Shown here: piece after piece, positions 22,701-34,300 of the stretch
Layout of the letters: every line of letters begins with the position of its first letter
Position numbering within the stretch: the stretch's first letter is position 1
Position numbers and translations under genes: made by a program
DNA from: Antedon mediterranea
Taxonomy: Eukaryota; Echinodermata; Crinoidea; Comatulida; Antedonidae
Assembly: GCF_964355755.1 (NCBI RefSeq)
Contig: NC_092673.1
Coordinates: 3,849,001 to 3,913,000, forward strand
DNA: 64,000 nucleotides
Reading direction: 5' to 3'
The notes under the pieces: generated by a model
Seen by the model: the letters and a program-made list of their open reading frames with translations, nothing else
What the model was told of the DNA's origin: nothing
Database searches by the model: none

Positions 22701-24054
22701 CAGACTCCTCAGATAATAGGTCGAGTTCACACATGCAGAAAAAATGTTGTCTCCGGTTTAGAGAGCTATGTCACCATATGTTTGAGGAGAATGTTCGATC
22801 ATTTTCTTTTTTACTAAAGTTAATGGATTCGTTGTCATTATAATAACCATCATTGTCTTTTTGTACATCAAACAACAACTATTAAAAGTACAACTAACTG
22901 GTTGCGTTCTCATGTGTGATTGATGTGTGAAGATTATATAGAAGTACATGAATTAATGATGCAATCCTGATAAGAACGAAATGAGAACAAAATGTTCGCT
23001 AGTGTGTAAATTTACTATGTTTCCGAATTTCAATTCGATTATCTGTTTTTGTTCAAACTTTATGAAAATTGTCCACGCGCACCTTTTGTTGGATATTGTC
23101 GAACTTTGTTAGTGAAACAGGAGAATTACGTTTTTTTCGTCCGAATTTCAATGGAATATAGGCCTGTATCAAGCATATTGTTGTATATAAAACTTTAGTT
23201 ACCAATAACGTCGTCTTTAAAAATTTGACTATTTGTTCATTTTGTCGCCTCCAAATTTAGAATTTTGCACTTATAGGAATGTATCGGTACATATAGACCT
23301 ACATCTAAAGTTTGGTAATGTCTATTTCGTTCGTACACCACTACGGTTCAAATTGGAAATTTGTAGGCCCCTTTAATTGTACAAGATACATATAGGCCTA
23401 AACTTAAAAATACAAGTATTTAGTTGCTTTATGTAGCCTACATACCTTCACCAATAGAAGCAGAATTCGTTAGTATGAATGCATTTAATAAACACACCGT
23501 AAACAATAGAGCAAGTGCCTTATTCATAATTGCTATAGAAAAGAAGAAGAACATACGGTATACAAAATAGGCTACAATTACACATCAATACAATATAAAT
23601 AATAGATAGTTACACTAATGATAAATGCATTGCGCACATAAGCCCTTTCCTATAATTCTGCCCTTTTCCAATTACATTGGCCTCCAAGATTCAATTAATG
23701 TTGTGTTTCGTTGGTAAAAATATGAAATAAAATACAAAATCGTGGCCAACTTAAAACCATCATCCTAATTATAGGATCCAGATATTGAAAATCCTAAGGA
23801 ATGCTAAGCGTCAATTACCGGTACATGTCACTCCACGGTGAGGTAGTAACACTTATAAAACAAAGTTCGCCAACTATTTTAAAAAAACAGGCCTAATGTC
23901 CGAATGTGATCAACAGAGTTATGAGTCACTAACTCTCTAAAAATAAAAATTATTTTCCAATGTTCCGGTAACTTACCAAATAAGATGTATCGTTGCTGCC
24001 GTAGAATTAAAGTCGTATTGTAAAATAAAGTCCATTTCAAATACAGCTTTTATA
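19744..24054 (-). CDS. Small secreted protein / putative peptide precursor assembled from microexons
   Basis: Not recognised by name. Reading the minus strand: TATA box TATAAAAG (24054-24047), 5' UTR exon ~24025-23977 ending at donor GTAAGT, acceptor after a long pyrimidine tract at 23533-23534, then coding exons 23446-23527, 22131-22148 (18 nt), 20862-20879 (18 nt), 20291-20365 (75 nt) and 19744-19775 with stop TAA. AATAAA follows at 19679-19674. All junctions are phase 1, giving 74 residues. Residues 1-24 form a signal peptide (MNKALALLFTVCLLNAFILT...). The mature part is acidic and Gly/Ser/Asp-rich (EGNTDGS, SGPEED, NIGSDSWMYSFGSDGDGGG). A dibasic KR follows QLL, then TLEELDGDVVM at the C terminus. 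A precursor cleaved at KR is possible, but the residue before KR is Leu, so no amidated peptide is predicted. A donor-like GTAAGG follows the stop, so a 3' UTR intron may exist. Each internal exon could be skipped without a frameshift. Confidence 0.55.
20397..20470. mobile_element. PIF/Harbinger-like MITE, partial copy
   Basis: Central and right-internal part only (GACATGGTGATGTCATATCA, ACCATATTTGGGCACATCAC, TTTGATAGTG). Lies 32 bp upstream, in transcript sense, of the 75-nt exon at 20291-20365. Confidence 0.65.
21580..21665 (+). repeat. Dispersed ~100-bp repeat (family E)
   Basis: Same block as 59398-59515: GGACCTCAATAGAGATACAA, then AAATAAAATAAGC and AAATCAAAACGATAAAGTAA. Intronic in the small secreted-protein gene. 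Confidence 0.55.
22453..22608. mobile_element. PIF/Harbinger-like MITE, complete copy
   Basis: 156 bp, TTA duplication at 22450-22452 and 22609-22611. Between exons of the small secreted-protein gene. Confidence 0.85.
24047..24054 (-). promoter_or_regulatory. TATA box of the small secreted-protein gene
   Basis: TATAAAAG on the minus strand, about 70 bp before a strong GTAAGT donor at 23976-23971. The spacing leaves a ~50-nt noncoding first exon if transcription starts about 28 bp downstream. Confidence 0.5.
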
Positions 24055-24370
24055 TGTATGTGTAAGAGCGGCAAGACGCTCCATTACTTTTGTTATTACT
24101 ACTACTTAATACCCATGCATAATCATCAAGTCATTAATGCAAAGTTTATGATTGCTTCGTTGTGTATGTATATTCATGTGTAATTATATAGAAAATTGTC
24201 ATTTCATGGGTCATTTAACTTAAGCCTATTTTCGCCCCGATATACTTTAGTAAAAACATCATGTAGGTCAAATCAAACACTCTCCCGAAATTTATAATAG
24301 TTCTTTATTGTGTAAAATGCTAACATTCAGTTCCTGATGTATCGATGATGCTGGTATTATAGACCTAATT

Positions 24371-24476
24371 TGGACATAATGATGTCATATCACTACCATA
24401 TTTGGGCATATCACTACCATATTTGGGCACATGACACTTTTTTGTCAAACTATAGTTTGATAGTGTAGTCAGAGCT
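24371..24476. mobile_element. PIF/Harbinger-like MITE, 5'-truncated copy
   Basis: Starts at the GGACATAATGATGTCATATC block and runs to an intact right end followed by TAA. Upstream of the TATA box of the small secreted-protein gene. Confidence 0.7.
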
Positions 24477-25373
24477 TAAAAACGGTACGGTAGCTATTAG
24501 CAATAGACAATATCATTAAGACATGGTACTACTATCCTTTAGTTTCTTTTATCCATATCTCAGAACATCTGGCGGCAGTCTTTCTAAACCTCATTCACAC
24601 TGATACCGAAATCCGACGAAAACTTAGGTTACGGTTCAGGCGTTTACTCGAACGTTTTAAAATCCGAAATGTGATCTTTTCTTGAAAACTGCATCAATTT
24701 TCACGATTTATTCGGCCATGCCACCGGGAGTGTGAACAGCTTTACATCCAGTATTGGTAATCATTTATATAGGGCAGCACCATGATCACCGTCAAACCTC
24801 ATTTATGTAATTCCTCAACATGATGCTAAATAGTATGATGGGTTCTTCAATTTGTATTTATTCCTTTCACATCAAAATGCACTTTATAATTAACATCTTC
24901 GATGTTTCGTTGTTTTATGATAATTGCATTTTTAATAACAGTAGGTTTTATGTGGTAAACACACAACTAATGATGTATAAAATTGTACGAACATCACACA
25001 CTAATCGTACCATTGCCTATTGGGACACTTTACAGACACCTATGTTCATAAACAAGTTTGAGGTTGGCGTAGGAATCACATCAAAATGACCAATGTGGTA
25101 CCGGTATGTCTGGATCAATCCGTTTACGAAGATCCTACTTAAAATTCCTCCGCACGTAATGCATACTTCCCGATTGTTTTGGGTGCGGAATTAAAAACTG
25201 AAATAAAAAAGAATATTAATTATGCGTTGAATTTAATTAAAATGTAGTATATGCCTAATTATTGTATTTTTCCAATATATGTATCGTAATTTAATTTAAT
25301 GTATTGTTTCTTTTGTACTCCGTCGTAATTACGTTCTTTGTGATGCAAGCAGTGTTACGTGGGTCATAACTTA

Positions 25374-25552
25374 AGCGTGGTTCCCACTAGCGACGCAACA
25401 CAAGGACGTAACGCAACGCAAGTGAATTGACCAATCACAAGCGATGGCTTATTCGCTTGTGATTGCTAACTGTATATAACTTCGCTTGTCATTGGTTAAA
25501 ACGCTTGCGTTGCGTTTACGTCCTTGCGTTACGTTCTAGTGGGAACCAAGCT
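25374..25552. mobile_element. Second PIF/Harbinger-like MITE family, 179 bp
   Basis: Termini AGC(G/T)TGGTTCCCACTAG in inverted orientation, flanked by TTA at 25371-25373 and 25553-25555. The arms extend ~65 bp with ACGTAACGCAACGCAAG and CCAATCACAAGCGA matching their inverse. Single copy in the window. Confidence 0.75.
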
Positions 25553-25784
25553 TTAATTTGCATTTACGGTCTATTATGTAAATTACTACCGGCAGGACGT
25601 GTGGCACAGCGTCAAGTTCAAAGCGACATTTATCTACTTCAAGAAAAGAAATAAGAATGCTTGTGGAAGAATTGATATTTAAACAGACAGATAAAAAATA
25701 AAAAATTATCATAGGTAAGCAGTCCGTCTTTTGGTAAACATATTGAAGTTTACAATAGAAAGGCAAATTTCAGGAATATAAAAT

Positions 25785-25990
25785 TGTTGTTTTTTTGTTT
25801 TTAGGGAAATTGGTGGCGACCTTGTTCACAAGACAAACATACACAGAAGATGCTTCTTGTCTTATTAGGCCTACAAGTCTTTGGGAGTGGAGTTGTAATC
25901 TGTCGTTAGAACAAATCCTGACATGTGACGGGACTTGAACCAAGGACCCTTGGAGTGGTAGCCAAGCATCATAACCTCCACTTGGAGCAG
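25785..25990 (-). repeat. tRNA-derived SINE, family A
   Basis: Reverse-strand copy: CACAAGACAAACATACACAG, CAAGTCTTTGGGAGTGGAGT and an inverted box B (GGGACTTGAACC) as in 15549-15812. Box A region partly lost. Confidence 0.7.
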
Positions 25991-26324
25991 CATTGTGGGT
26001 AATAGTGGCTGGATGATGATGAATAAATACGCAAAAAGAAATAAACGGAAACTGGTAGAGATACCGTCTTTAATATTTAATAATCATATTATTATCAAAT
26101 AATATTCACACGATCAAGCTTCTAAAATATGTTCTTTCTAGTCAACCATGTGATTCCAAAAAAGGAAACACTTAAGGTTGACAGAATGTCTCCACATTTC
26201 GCTACAATTCTTCTCTGCAAACCTAATTTTACTGAAGAGTTTTAATCGCCATGCAAACCTTTAAACAATGCACACTTTATATCATGCAAACAAAATTAGA
26301 GGTAGGTAAATATTGCGGTTATAT

Positions 26325-26532
26325 ATTTTTTTATTTAATACGCATCCAACAGCGAGTAGCTCGTCAATTACAGGATGGATAAACTATTTTATAATGTATC
26401 ATGCTTAAAAATTATGTCTCATTTGAGGGAGTGGAGTTGAAAGAGTTGTGAGTTGTTGGTGCTAGGTCAAGATTGAACCCTGGACCTTGGGATTGGAAGG
26501 CAAGCACATTAACCACCAAGCTACAGCTCCAA
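26325..26532 (-). repeat. tRNA-derived SINE, family B
   Basis: Reverse-strand copy with ATACGCATCCAACAG, TCGTCAATTACAGGATGGAT and a complete inverted tRNA-like head (ATTGAACCCTGGACCTTGGG, CATTAACCACCAAGCTACAG). Lies just 3' of the NAT8-like stop codon at 26560 and may form part of its 3' UTR. Confidence 0.75.
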
Positions 26533-26559
26533 TATCATTTGTTCTGTTGTAAGAAAAAT

Positions 26560-27222
26560 CTAGAATGTCAAAGTTAGCCTATAAATTGTAAAAATGTTAC
26601 TTGAATGAAACGCTTCTTCCTTGAAGCCATACTTCTTGTACAGTTGTCTGGCTTCATAATTCAATTCAGTTGTCGTTAACGCAACGTGTTTAAACCTGTA
26701 TTTCTTGCTGAACGCCAGTGCGATTTCCAAAAGCTTCTTGCCGACACCCAGACCTTTAGCTTTCTTCTTCACATGAAATCGCTTCAACTCCGCAACAAGC
26801 GGCTTTGACTTCATTTCGGTTATGCACACAGACCCAATAATTTCTCCTTTGTAGACTGCTAATTTATAACAACATCTCATATTTTCTAAGTGTTCTTTTA
26901 ATCCTTGTCTATCCTTTTTTGTCTCATCTTTTATAAAGTTGTTAGAAAGACGAATCAGTGTCAAATATAACATAAAGCAATAAAAAGAAAATGCTCCAAG
27001 CGTATATATTGTCGATCGACTTCCAGCAAAAACAGCACAACAAAAAACAAATGCAGGCATCAGAAATTTTAATGTTTTCAATAAATACACAACCGCTCTG
27101 AATGAAACAAAAACAGATTTTTCGCCTTCAACAAAAAGCACATTGGCTTTTTCAAAATCGTTTTCCTCCATGTCTCGTATCTCTAACTCTTTCTCATCCA
27201 TTTTGAAATACCAAGACCACAT
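26560..27222 (-). CDS. NAT8-like GNAT-family N-acetyltransferase, membrane-anchored
   Basis: 220 residues in one exon. GNAT enzymes move an acetyl group from acetyl-CoA to an amine; vertebrate NAT8/NAT8-like proteins sit in the ER membrane. A hydrophobic stretch at about residues 43-91 (YLLKTLKFLMPAFVFCCAVF and the following segment) matches the membrane anchor of that family. The acetyl-CoA loop is seen as ELKRFHVKKKAKGLGVGKKL (about 147-166, R/Q-x-x-G-x-G/A type). The C-terminal ARQLYKKYGFK (about 193-203) is the usual family ending. Met1 (27222) or Met8 (MDEKELEIRDM) could be the start; Met8 has the stronger context (A at -3, G at +4). An acceptor (AG at 27280-27281) lies upstream, so a noncoding exon is likely. 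The exact substrate cannot be read from sequence. Confidence 0.85.
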   Translation of the reverse strand: MWSWYFKMDEKELEIRDMEENDFEKANVLFVEGEKSVFVSFRAVVYLLKTLKFLMPAFVFCCAVFAGSRSTIYTLGAFSFYCFMLYLTLIRLSNNFIKDETKKDRQGLKEHLENMRCCYKLAVYKGEIIGSVCITEMKSKPLVAELKRFHVKKKAKGLGVGKKLLEIALAFSKKYRFKHVALTTTELNYEARQLYKKYGFKEEAFHSSNIFTIYRLTLTF

Positions 27223-28394
27223 TTTGTCAGATTCTTTTCAGTCCGGTTTGACCAAGTTATCCCTACCAACGTTTCGTACCTAAAAATAAAATATGATTAA
27301 AAAAATATTGAATTAATCAATCAATACTTTTTTTTATGAATAAAATTTTAGATGAACAAATACAATTTGTTAGCCGGTCCCTCCATCCTAAGCATGTGAC
27401 CAACCATGGACCAACCTTACAATTAGGCCTAAGCCAAGCCAATAATGGATGGAGTCAAAGAACTAGGCCTAGGCCTAGTAGGGAGGGTTTGTGGAGAAGC
27501 ACCCCCCCACCCCGGCCTACCCATCCTAACATACAATGCGTACGGTAGTCCTAGTCTAGGCCTAAAAAATAATATCAATTTCATAAATGTTAAAACAAAT
27601 GACCTAAGTTGAGAGTTTATAATTACAATAATTTATTATATTTTAGTAATTTTTTTTAACCTGAAAAGTGACTTTCTTCAACAAAACATGAATGAGTTTT
27701 TTGTTTCTTGTGTTGAAGTTATTGTGTAGTACGCCCTCAATATTTTAAAAACGCCCTCTATTTTATTCTGGACCCATCATATCAGAGAGAAAAAAACGGC
27801 ATGCTAGGTAGGTTTAGTATAAGAAAAACAGTATTACAACACAAGTTTCAGTATACTTAGGAGATATTTTACATTTATAATAATATTAATTATATTCGAT
27901 TATAGATTATAATTTCTTTATAATTTGAATTGATTCTTCTCTGATGATCTTCCCAGTAGGTCGATCCACCTTTTTTTAGAAGCTTGAGAGGGCGTATCTA
28001 TCAAATCAGTAATCGCGAAACCATTCGAGTGTGTTACTTGCTCCAGTGATGGTACGGTAAAGTTTATTAGTAGGATGTTTGACACCTACAGTATCGCTCG
28101 GAATGTTGTAGCTGACGTAGATCTTGGATTGTTTTGAGGAGTTTTCTTCCACCATGGTTTGTATGTTGTGTAACACCTAACAGTATTATCATTTTTAAAC
28201 GTTGAATCTTTATTCAGTTGATTTATTTCTGCGATCTCTTCGTATGGTTTGTTGACAAACAGCGCGGCGGCTTCGATCAACTCTGCTGAGCCGAGTAGGC
28301 TGCTTCAAATGAACTTCAAGTGTGTGTGTGTGACAGGGTGATCAACACACATACATCCGCTTCTTTTTTTAGGCTGCTTTGTGCTATTTTAACT
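27223..28394. promoter_or_regulatory. Divergent intergenic region, NAT8-like (-) and novel secreted protein (+)
   Basis: The genes face away from each other over ~1.2 kb. The interval holds an acceptor for the NAT8-like 5' UTR (27279-27281), a patch of AGGCCTA-type repeats at 27425-27565 and CGCCCTC-type motifs near 27730-27765. Promoter function is inferred from position. Confidence 0.4.
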
Positions 28395-31300
28395 ATGGTT
28401 TATGTATTTCAAATCTGGGCTTCTTGCCTAAGGACGGTAGTAGTACTTCTAACAATTTCTGCTGTCGGATCATATCCACATGAAAATTATAACCGTTTTC
28501 TTAATAAACGGGCAAACCCCAATGCCAGAATGCAACCTCGAAGGGATCTTGGGGGAATGATGCCAAATGCAAAAGGGGATGTTCGGAAAGTCATGCCTCC
28601 AATGGGAAATGGGGAGCAAATGGGCGCTGGTGCTAAAGGACATAAAAAACCACAAGGACATGCACCTCCGAAACAACCCAAAGTTCAGTATGAGAAAGTT
28701 ATGTATCGCGAAGAATTTGATGTTTCATATAGGTGGACAGAAAACAATAGAGTACATTTTACTTGTCCTAGAGGAAGTTATATATCAAAACTTTCATATA
28801 ATTTTGGCACAGGAAGCTCTCCTGTTAAGCCACTAGGGCTTGGGCCAAGTTTATCAGACATATTAACTCTTAAAGACAAGCTTCAATTCGGCCTAAAAGA
28901 AGATAAGTCATATATAACATTCCTACGACATACATCTGGTAAAAGTATAGATTCAAATTCAGAGTTGCTAAAAAACATTGATGGACTTCAGAAAAGTTTG
29001 TTAACAAGAACTGGTTGTGATCCGATAATGTTTTGTCTTGGGCATCAAACTTGTCTTTTTAAGCTTACCGTAGATATATGTGCAAACGATCCAGCACCAG
29101 GGAAAAGGAAAGCGTTAAATATTAAAGTGACGTGTTCTAAAGACAGTACTCTTGTGAACTACGCAAAAGATACAAAAGAATTTGAAGTTTTACGTAAAAA
29201 GGCAGACGAGGTTATGTATATTGTGTATGACCAAAATGCCTCTTGGGAGACAACCAGTGTTTTAGAATTTATAATTTCGAGCGAAGAGGAAATTTTTCAG
29301 AGTGAATGCCCAAGTCCGAAGGAAGCCATTGATTTTGGGTAAGGAAAAGATCTTTTTATATGTTTATGTACAGGTATAATAACAATTTTACAAGGTATAG
29401 TATAGTATATACTGTAGTAAATGAAATACACTTTCCCTTGATTGATTCAGATTTAAATAAAAGGAAGGATTTTTTCCTTGATTGTTTTTCAGAATTTGAA
29501 ATTTGACGGTATTTTACTGTATTTAAAACAATAGTTAATAACCATTTAATGTATCATTATCAAAGATTATAGTGATTTGTATATCTATCATCATCCTATT
29601 TTAACCCTCTGGTAAAACTGTAGCACAGGATAATCAGTTAGTCAGCCAGATCTATTTTTAGAATGAATAGGATGTATTCTGTCTGTTATAACCATTTATT
29701 TTGCCAGTGTACCTAGTACCAACTACGTAATACTATGTGACTACACAGTTTGAAGATTTGCATACACTATAGTGAATTTATTGGAATATCACATGTCAAC
29801 AATGGGAAGTGTGACGCTATAAATAAAAGACATGTGTGTGCTGTGTACAAAAAAAAAAACCTACAATAGGTGTGAACAAGCCCTTGTTGTTAGTGTTTAT
29901 TACAGTTTACCAGGTACCATAAAGTATTTAAGTAAAGTACGGGTAGTGCATTTAGTAAATAACTTTCAATATAGACAGTATGAACAGGATAGTATTATTA
30001 TGATCTTCTGCTGTATACTAGTAGTGACTCAATAGACAGTATGAACAGGACCTTAGTGTTTTATAGTGTATAGTAGCCTACTGTACTGTACATATAGTAT
30101 TAACTATTATTATGATCTTCTGCTGTATACTAGTAGTGTCTCAATAGACTGTATGAACAGGACCTTAGTGTTTTATAGTGTATAGTACTGTACTGTATAT
30201 AGTATTATTATGATCTTCTGCTGTATACTAGTAGTGACTCAATAGACTGTATGAACAGGACCTTAGTGTTTTATAGTGTACAGTACAATATAGTATTATT
30301 ACAATCCCCTGCTACAGTATATACAGTAGTTAGTAGATATTAGTTACAGTAAATTGTGTGATAAGGAGTAATTATCATTGTTATAGTACTCTATAATGTA
30401 TTATGTACACCACACCTCTATAATGGTACAGTCAATAATGTAACAATAGGTTTAAAAATACAATATTTGTTTAGTTCGTAGTTGGTAGGTAGTTATTCTC
30501 AGCTGGTGTTTAATGATCAACATGCTAGCTATTGAATATACTCTACATAGTCAATAAAATATTTAATAATTATAACCAAAATTGTTTTGAGCTACAGTAG
30601 CTTACTGAAAAGTTTGTAATTTTAGGTGTGTATGACTGATGACTATATTTTAAAATGAAATTATTCCATTAATAATAAATTTTATAAAAAATTTGTGTTC
30701 ACATATTATAGTAACTATATCGTGATAAATACCACAGGATTAATTATAAAATAATTTCATCATGGAATTAACTTTGATGGATTACATTATTGAGACTCAA
30801 GTACAGTTAACGTTAATATACTGTAGTTAATATGCCTACTATTAGTACTACAGTACTTAAAAGGTTTTCATATTGCCTATGCATATTAACTAGGTTGAAG
30901 ATTGAAACTGTAGGTGAATTTGAATATAAATAATAAAGAATATTTTAAGGTTAATTGTCTCTCTATTTTCTAAGTTTAAACTGAATATTTAGCTACTGTA
31001 GGGTACCATGCATGATATTATTTTCTCTATTTAATAATAACAGAATAATGTTAAAGTCAATACATTAGTACTAATAATTGGGCTGTTCACATGTTTCTCA
31101 TTTAAAGACGGGCAGCCACAAAATTATTATCAAGAAAGAACAGCTCATTAAAACTTTGAATAAATTAAGCACTCAGAAACTGAGCGAAATACTTGACAGA
31201 ATGCAGAGAACATATTAAAGATTATTCAAGATTTTAATAAGCTTAACTGCAATTGTAATTGTAATTTTCCTAAATCAATAGGCATGGTCTGATACTGTAG

Positions 31301-34300
31301 ACTATTCATATTTGCACAATTTCCTGATAACAAAGCAATGTAATACTATGAAATTGTTACCATACAGTAAAACTGTCAACAGCCAAAATGATTGATTGAC
31401 TGAGACCAAAACATACTGTACATTACTAATATGAAAACTTGTTACCATTACAGTAAATCTGTCAACAAAAAATGATTGATCGAAAAAATCATATTGTACA
31501 GTACAGTATGCCTACAGTATTTTGATTTAAATCTAAATTGATCTAAACTGCAGTATTGAATGAAATTGAAAGTTTTGGATACTGTACAGGAAAGAATAAT
31601 AATTAATAAATTGAAATATGTTATCTACATTTTTTAAAATTTGTTTTTAGATGTTTTTTTTTACAGTACCGTACCTATCTTGATTATCTAAACTGCAGTA
31701 TTGAATGAAATTGACAGTTTTGGATACTTTTGTTCCAGGAAAGAATGATAATGAATCAATTGAAATACGTTATTTTACGTGTTTTTTTTTATTTGTTTTA
31801 GATGGTATTTTTTAGTAGTATCAGTATTGTATCACTATCACTATTTTGCACATCAATTATAGAATATTAAAGTACAGTTGTATTGGGAATCATTACACAT
31901 CAGACTTTAGTATCATTTCTCTGTAGGCATCCCTATCATGTAAACATGTTGTTAATGAAACTCGGACGCTCTCTACTTAAAGAAGTGCTTTAGCTTCCAG
32001 ATAATGCATCGTTCTTAATAGGTATCATAATCATTAAAACAAATACTGTTTTAGTGTTTGTTATATCTCATTTGCTTTCCTGTCCTCATTTCTAATGTTG
32101 TGCATGATCCAGTTTTCGCTTCTTTGTTTTTAATTTTCATTCTTTGTTAATCTTGCTGGCTTTATCTCATGTTTTCGTTCATAAAACAAATTCTATTTTT
32201 AATTTTAATATTAATTGTTCAGTTGTTTCTTGTGTTCTTTGTTTTTAATTTTCATTCTTTGTTAATCTTGCTGGTTTCATCTCATGTTTTCGTTTTTAAA
32301 ACACATTCTTTTTTAAATTTTAATTGTTAAGTTTCTTCTTGTGTTTTTTGTTTTTAATTTTCATTCTTTGTTTAATCTCATGCTACGTTTATAAAACGCA
32401 TTATATTTTAAAATGTATTATTAATTGTTTAGTTTCTTTGTGTGTTTGGATTCTTAATGTTATTATATTCAGTTACATTAGTTGTTGTTTGTTGTTAACG
32501 TTTTCCGTCTTCCGACATTACGCTTTCCACAATTTGTTTCCATTTTTTTCTGTTTATGGCAGGATGGTTTGTTATTGTGTTAGTGTCAACTTGTCCTTGT
32601 AAGTCTTTCTTTATTTGATTCATCCAGTTATTTCTTGGTCTTCCTACGGGTCGTTTTACTTTCCTGTTAGTTTCCTTCATTGTTTGATTGGGGTATCATC
32701 CGGTAATCTATAGACATCGTTTTGTGTTCTAGCGACGACTTCAGCTTGTTATATGCCATAGCTGCTAGTGATTTTCTTCTTTTAATGTCTTTTTCTGTGT
32801 CCAAGTTACTACCGAGGTATTTGCATTCTTCCCATTTACTATCGGTGTTTCTTCCTATTAGGTATTCTTCTGTTTTACAGTACTTTCGTTTATCTTTAGA
32901 TTGAATTCTGCTAATTTCTCTGTTACATTAAAGGTATTAATATTGTACTGTAGTTAATATTGTACTGTAGTTTTAAAAAAAATATTAATGATCTGTTTTA
33001 TAAATAATTTAGTAGATTTATTACACAAAGTAAACAATCAATTATGCGAATGATATTCATTAATTATTCATAAAATAACAGCTTTAAAAAAAAATGCAAT
33101 ACTGAACTATGTAAAATCAGATGAATTATTAATGATAATATTATGATAATGTACAGTAGATTCTTATTGTAATAATTATACATACTTTAGCCAGACTGAT
33201 TTTAATTACCATTGATTGTATTAAATTTAAATACTGATCATGGTACATTTATACCTACAGTACAGTACGCCTACTGTAACCATGGTCCATGCTGTAATCT
33301 AAAGTAAAAATACCTTTTATAGTACATCTGGATAAACTGGTATTGTTCTTATGTTGGTACTACTATTTTAGGCCTGTTCATATTCGTGAAAGAATAGCAC
33401 ATGACTTCATGAGAAGAGAACATTTTAGTGGGGTTATCCCCTAATCACTTTATGCCCAGTTACAGCAGAAATTTGTCCAGGTATTTAATAGATGATTCAA
33501 GTCTAAAATTAGTAGTGGAGCTGTAGCTTGGTTGTTAACATGCTTGCCTTCATATCCCAAGGTCCAAGGTTCAATCCTCAAATGAGACTTAAAGTATGAT
33601 CAATTACAGTATAACATAGTTTTTATATCCTGTAATTGGCGAGTAACTCACATTTGGATGCGTATGAAAAAAAGAAAATTGTTTAGTTTATTTCGTGCCT
33701 GCTTACCTGGATAAACTGACAATATAGCCCTCTCTCCCCGAAATAAGGATACAATTACGAAAAGAGAAAATCTGTTATGCACACCTATCTTTAATCTAGA
33801 AGCAAGCTTGAATTTTTAAATACAAACCCTGTCTACAATATCTCTAGTAACTTATACTCTTTCATATTTTATTTTATTTATTTTGATATCATCCATCATC
33901 AAACAAACACAGAAGAACAAACAAAGGAATTCAATTATTAGCCCTTTAAATCCACAAAAATGGAATATACATCCTGAGGGGTACCTTCAAATAAAAATTT
34001 ACGCCTTCAGACAAAGATAAAATTGATAATGTCAGGACCAATCAAGATGCTTTAAACAGTCCTGGCTTTGTTTGTATCAAACCTGTTTAGTGGCGGTAAT
34101 TATCGCTGTTGGTTTCGATTGAATAAAATAAATAAAAATAAATAAATAAATAGATACAAAACCAAAATGCACAATGGTTCATAAACAATCTATTCCTGAG
34201 GTACTCACCTTGTCTGCCTTGTTGGATAGTGAAAAATTAGCATGAAGTTTAAAAAAAAAAAGTTTATGAAATGCCAAACTGGTAAATTGCAAAGAAAAGA

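Noticed and set aside
24590-24745. Possible MITE with TTCACACT-type ends
   Set aside because: Only about 10 bp of the ends match in inverted orientation and no target duplication was visible.
28086-28280. 64-codon minus-strand ORF with protein-like composition upstream of the NAT8-like gene
   Set aside because: It falls in the divergent promoter region, has no clear splice partners and no recognised motif. It could be a chance ORF.
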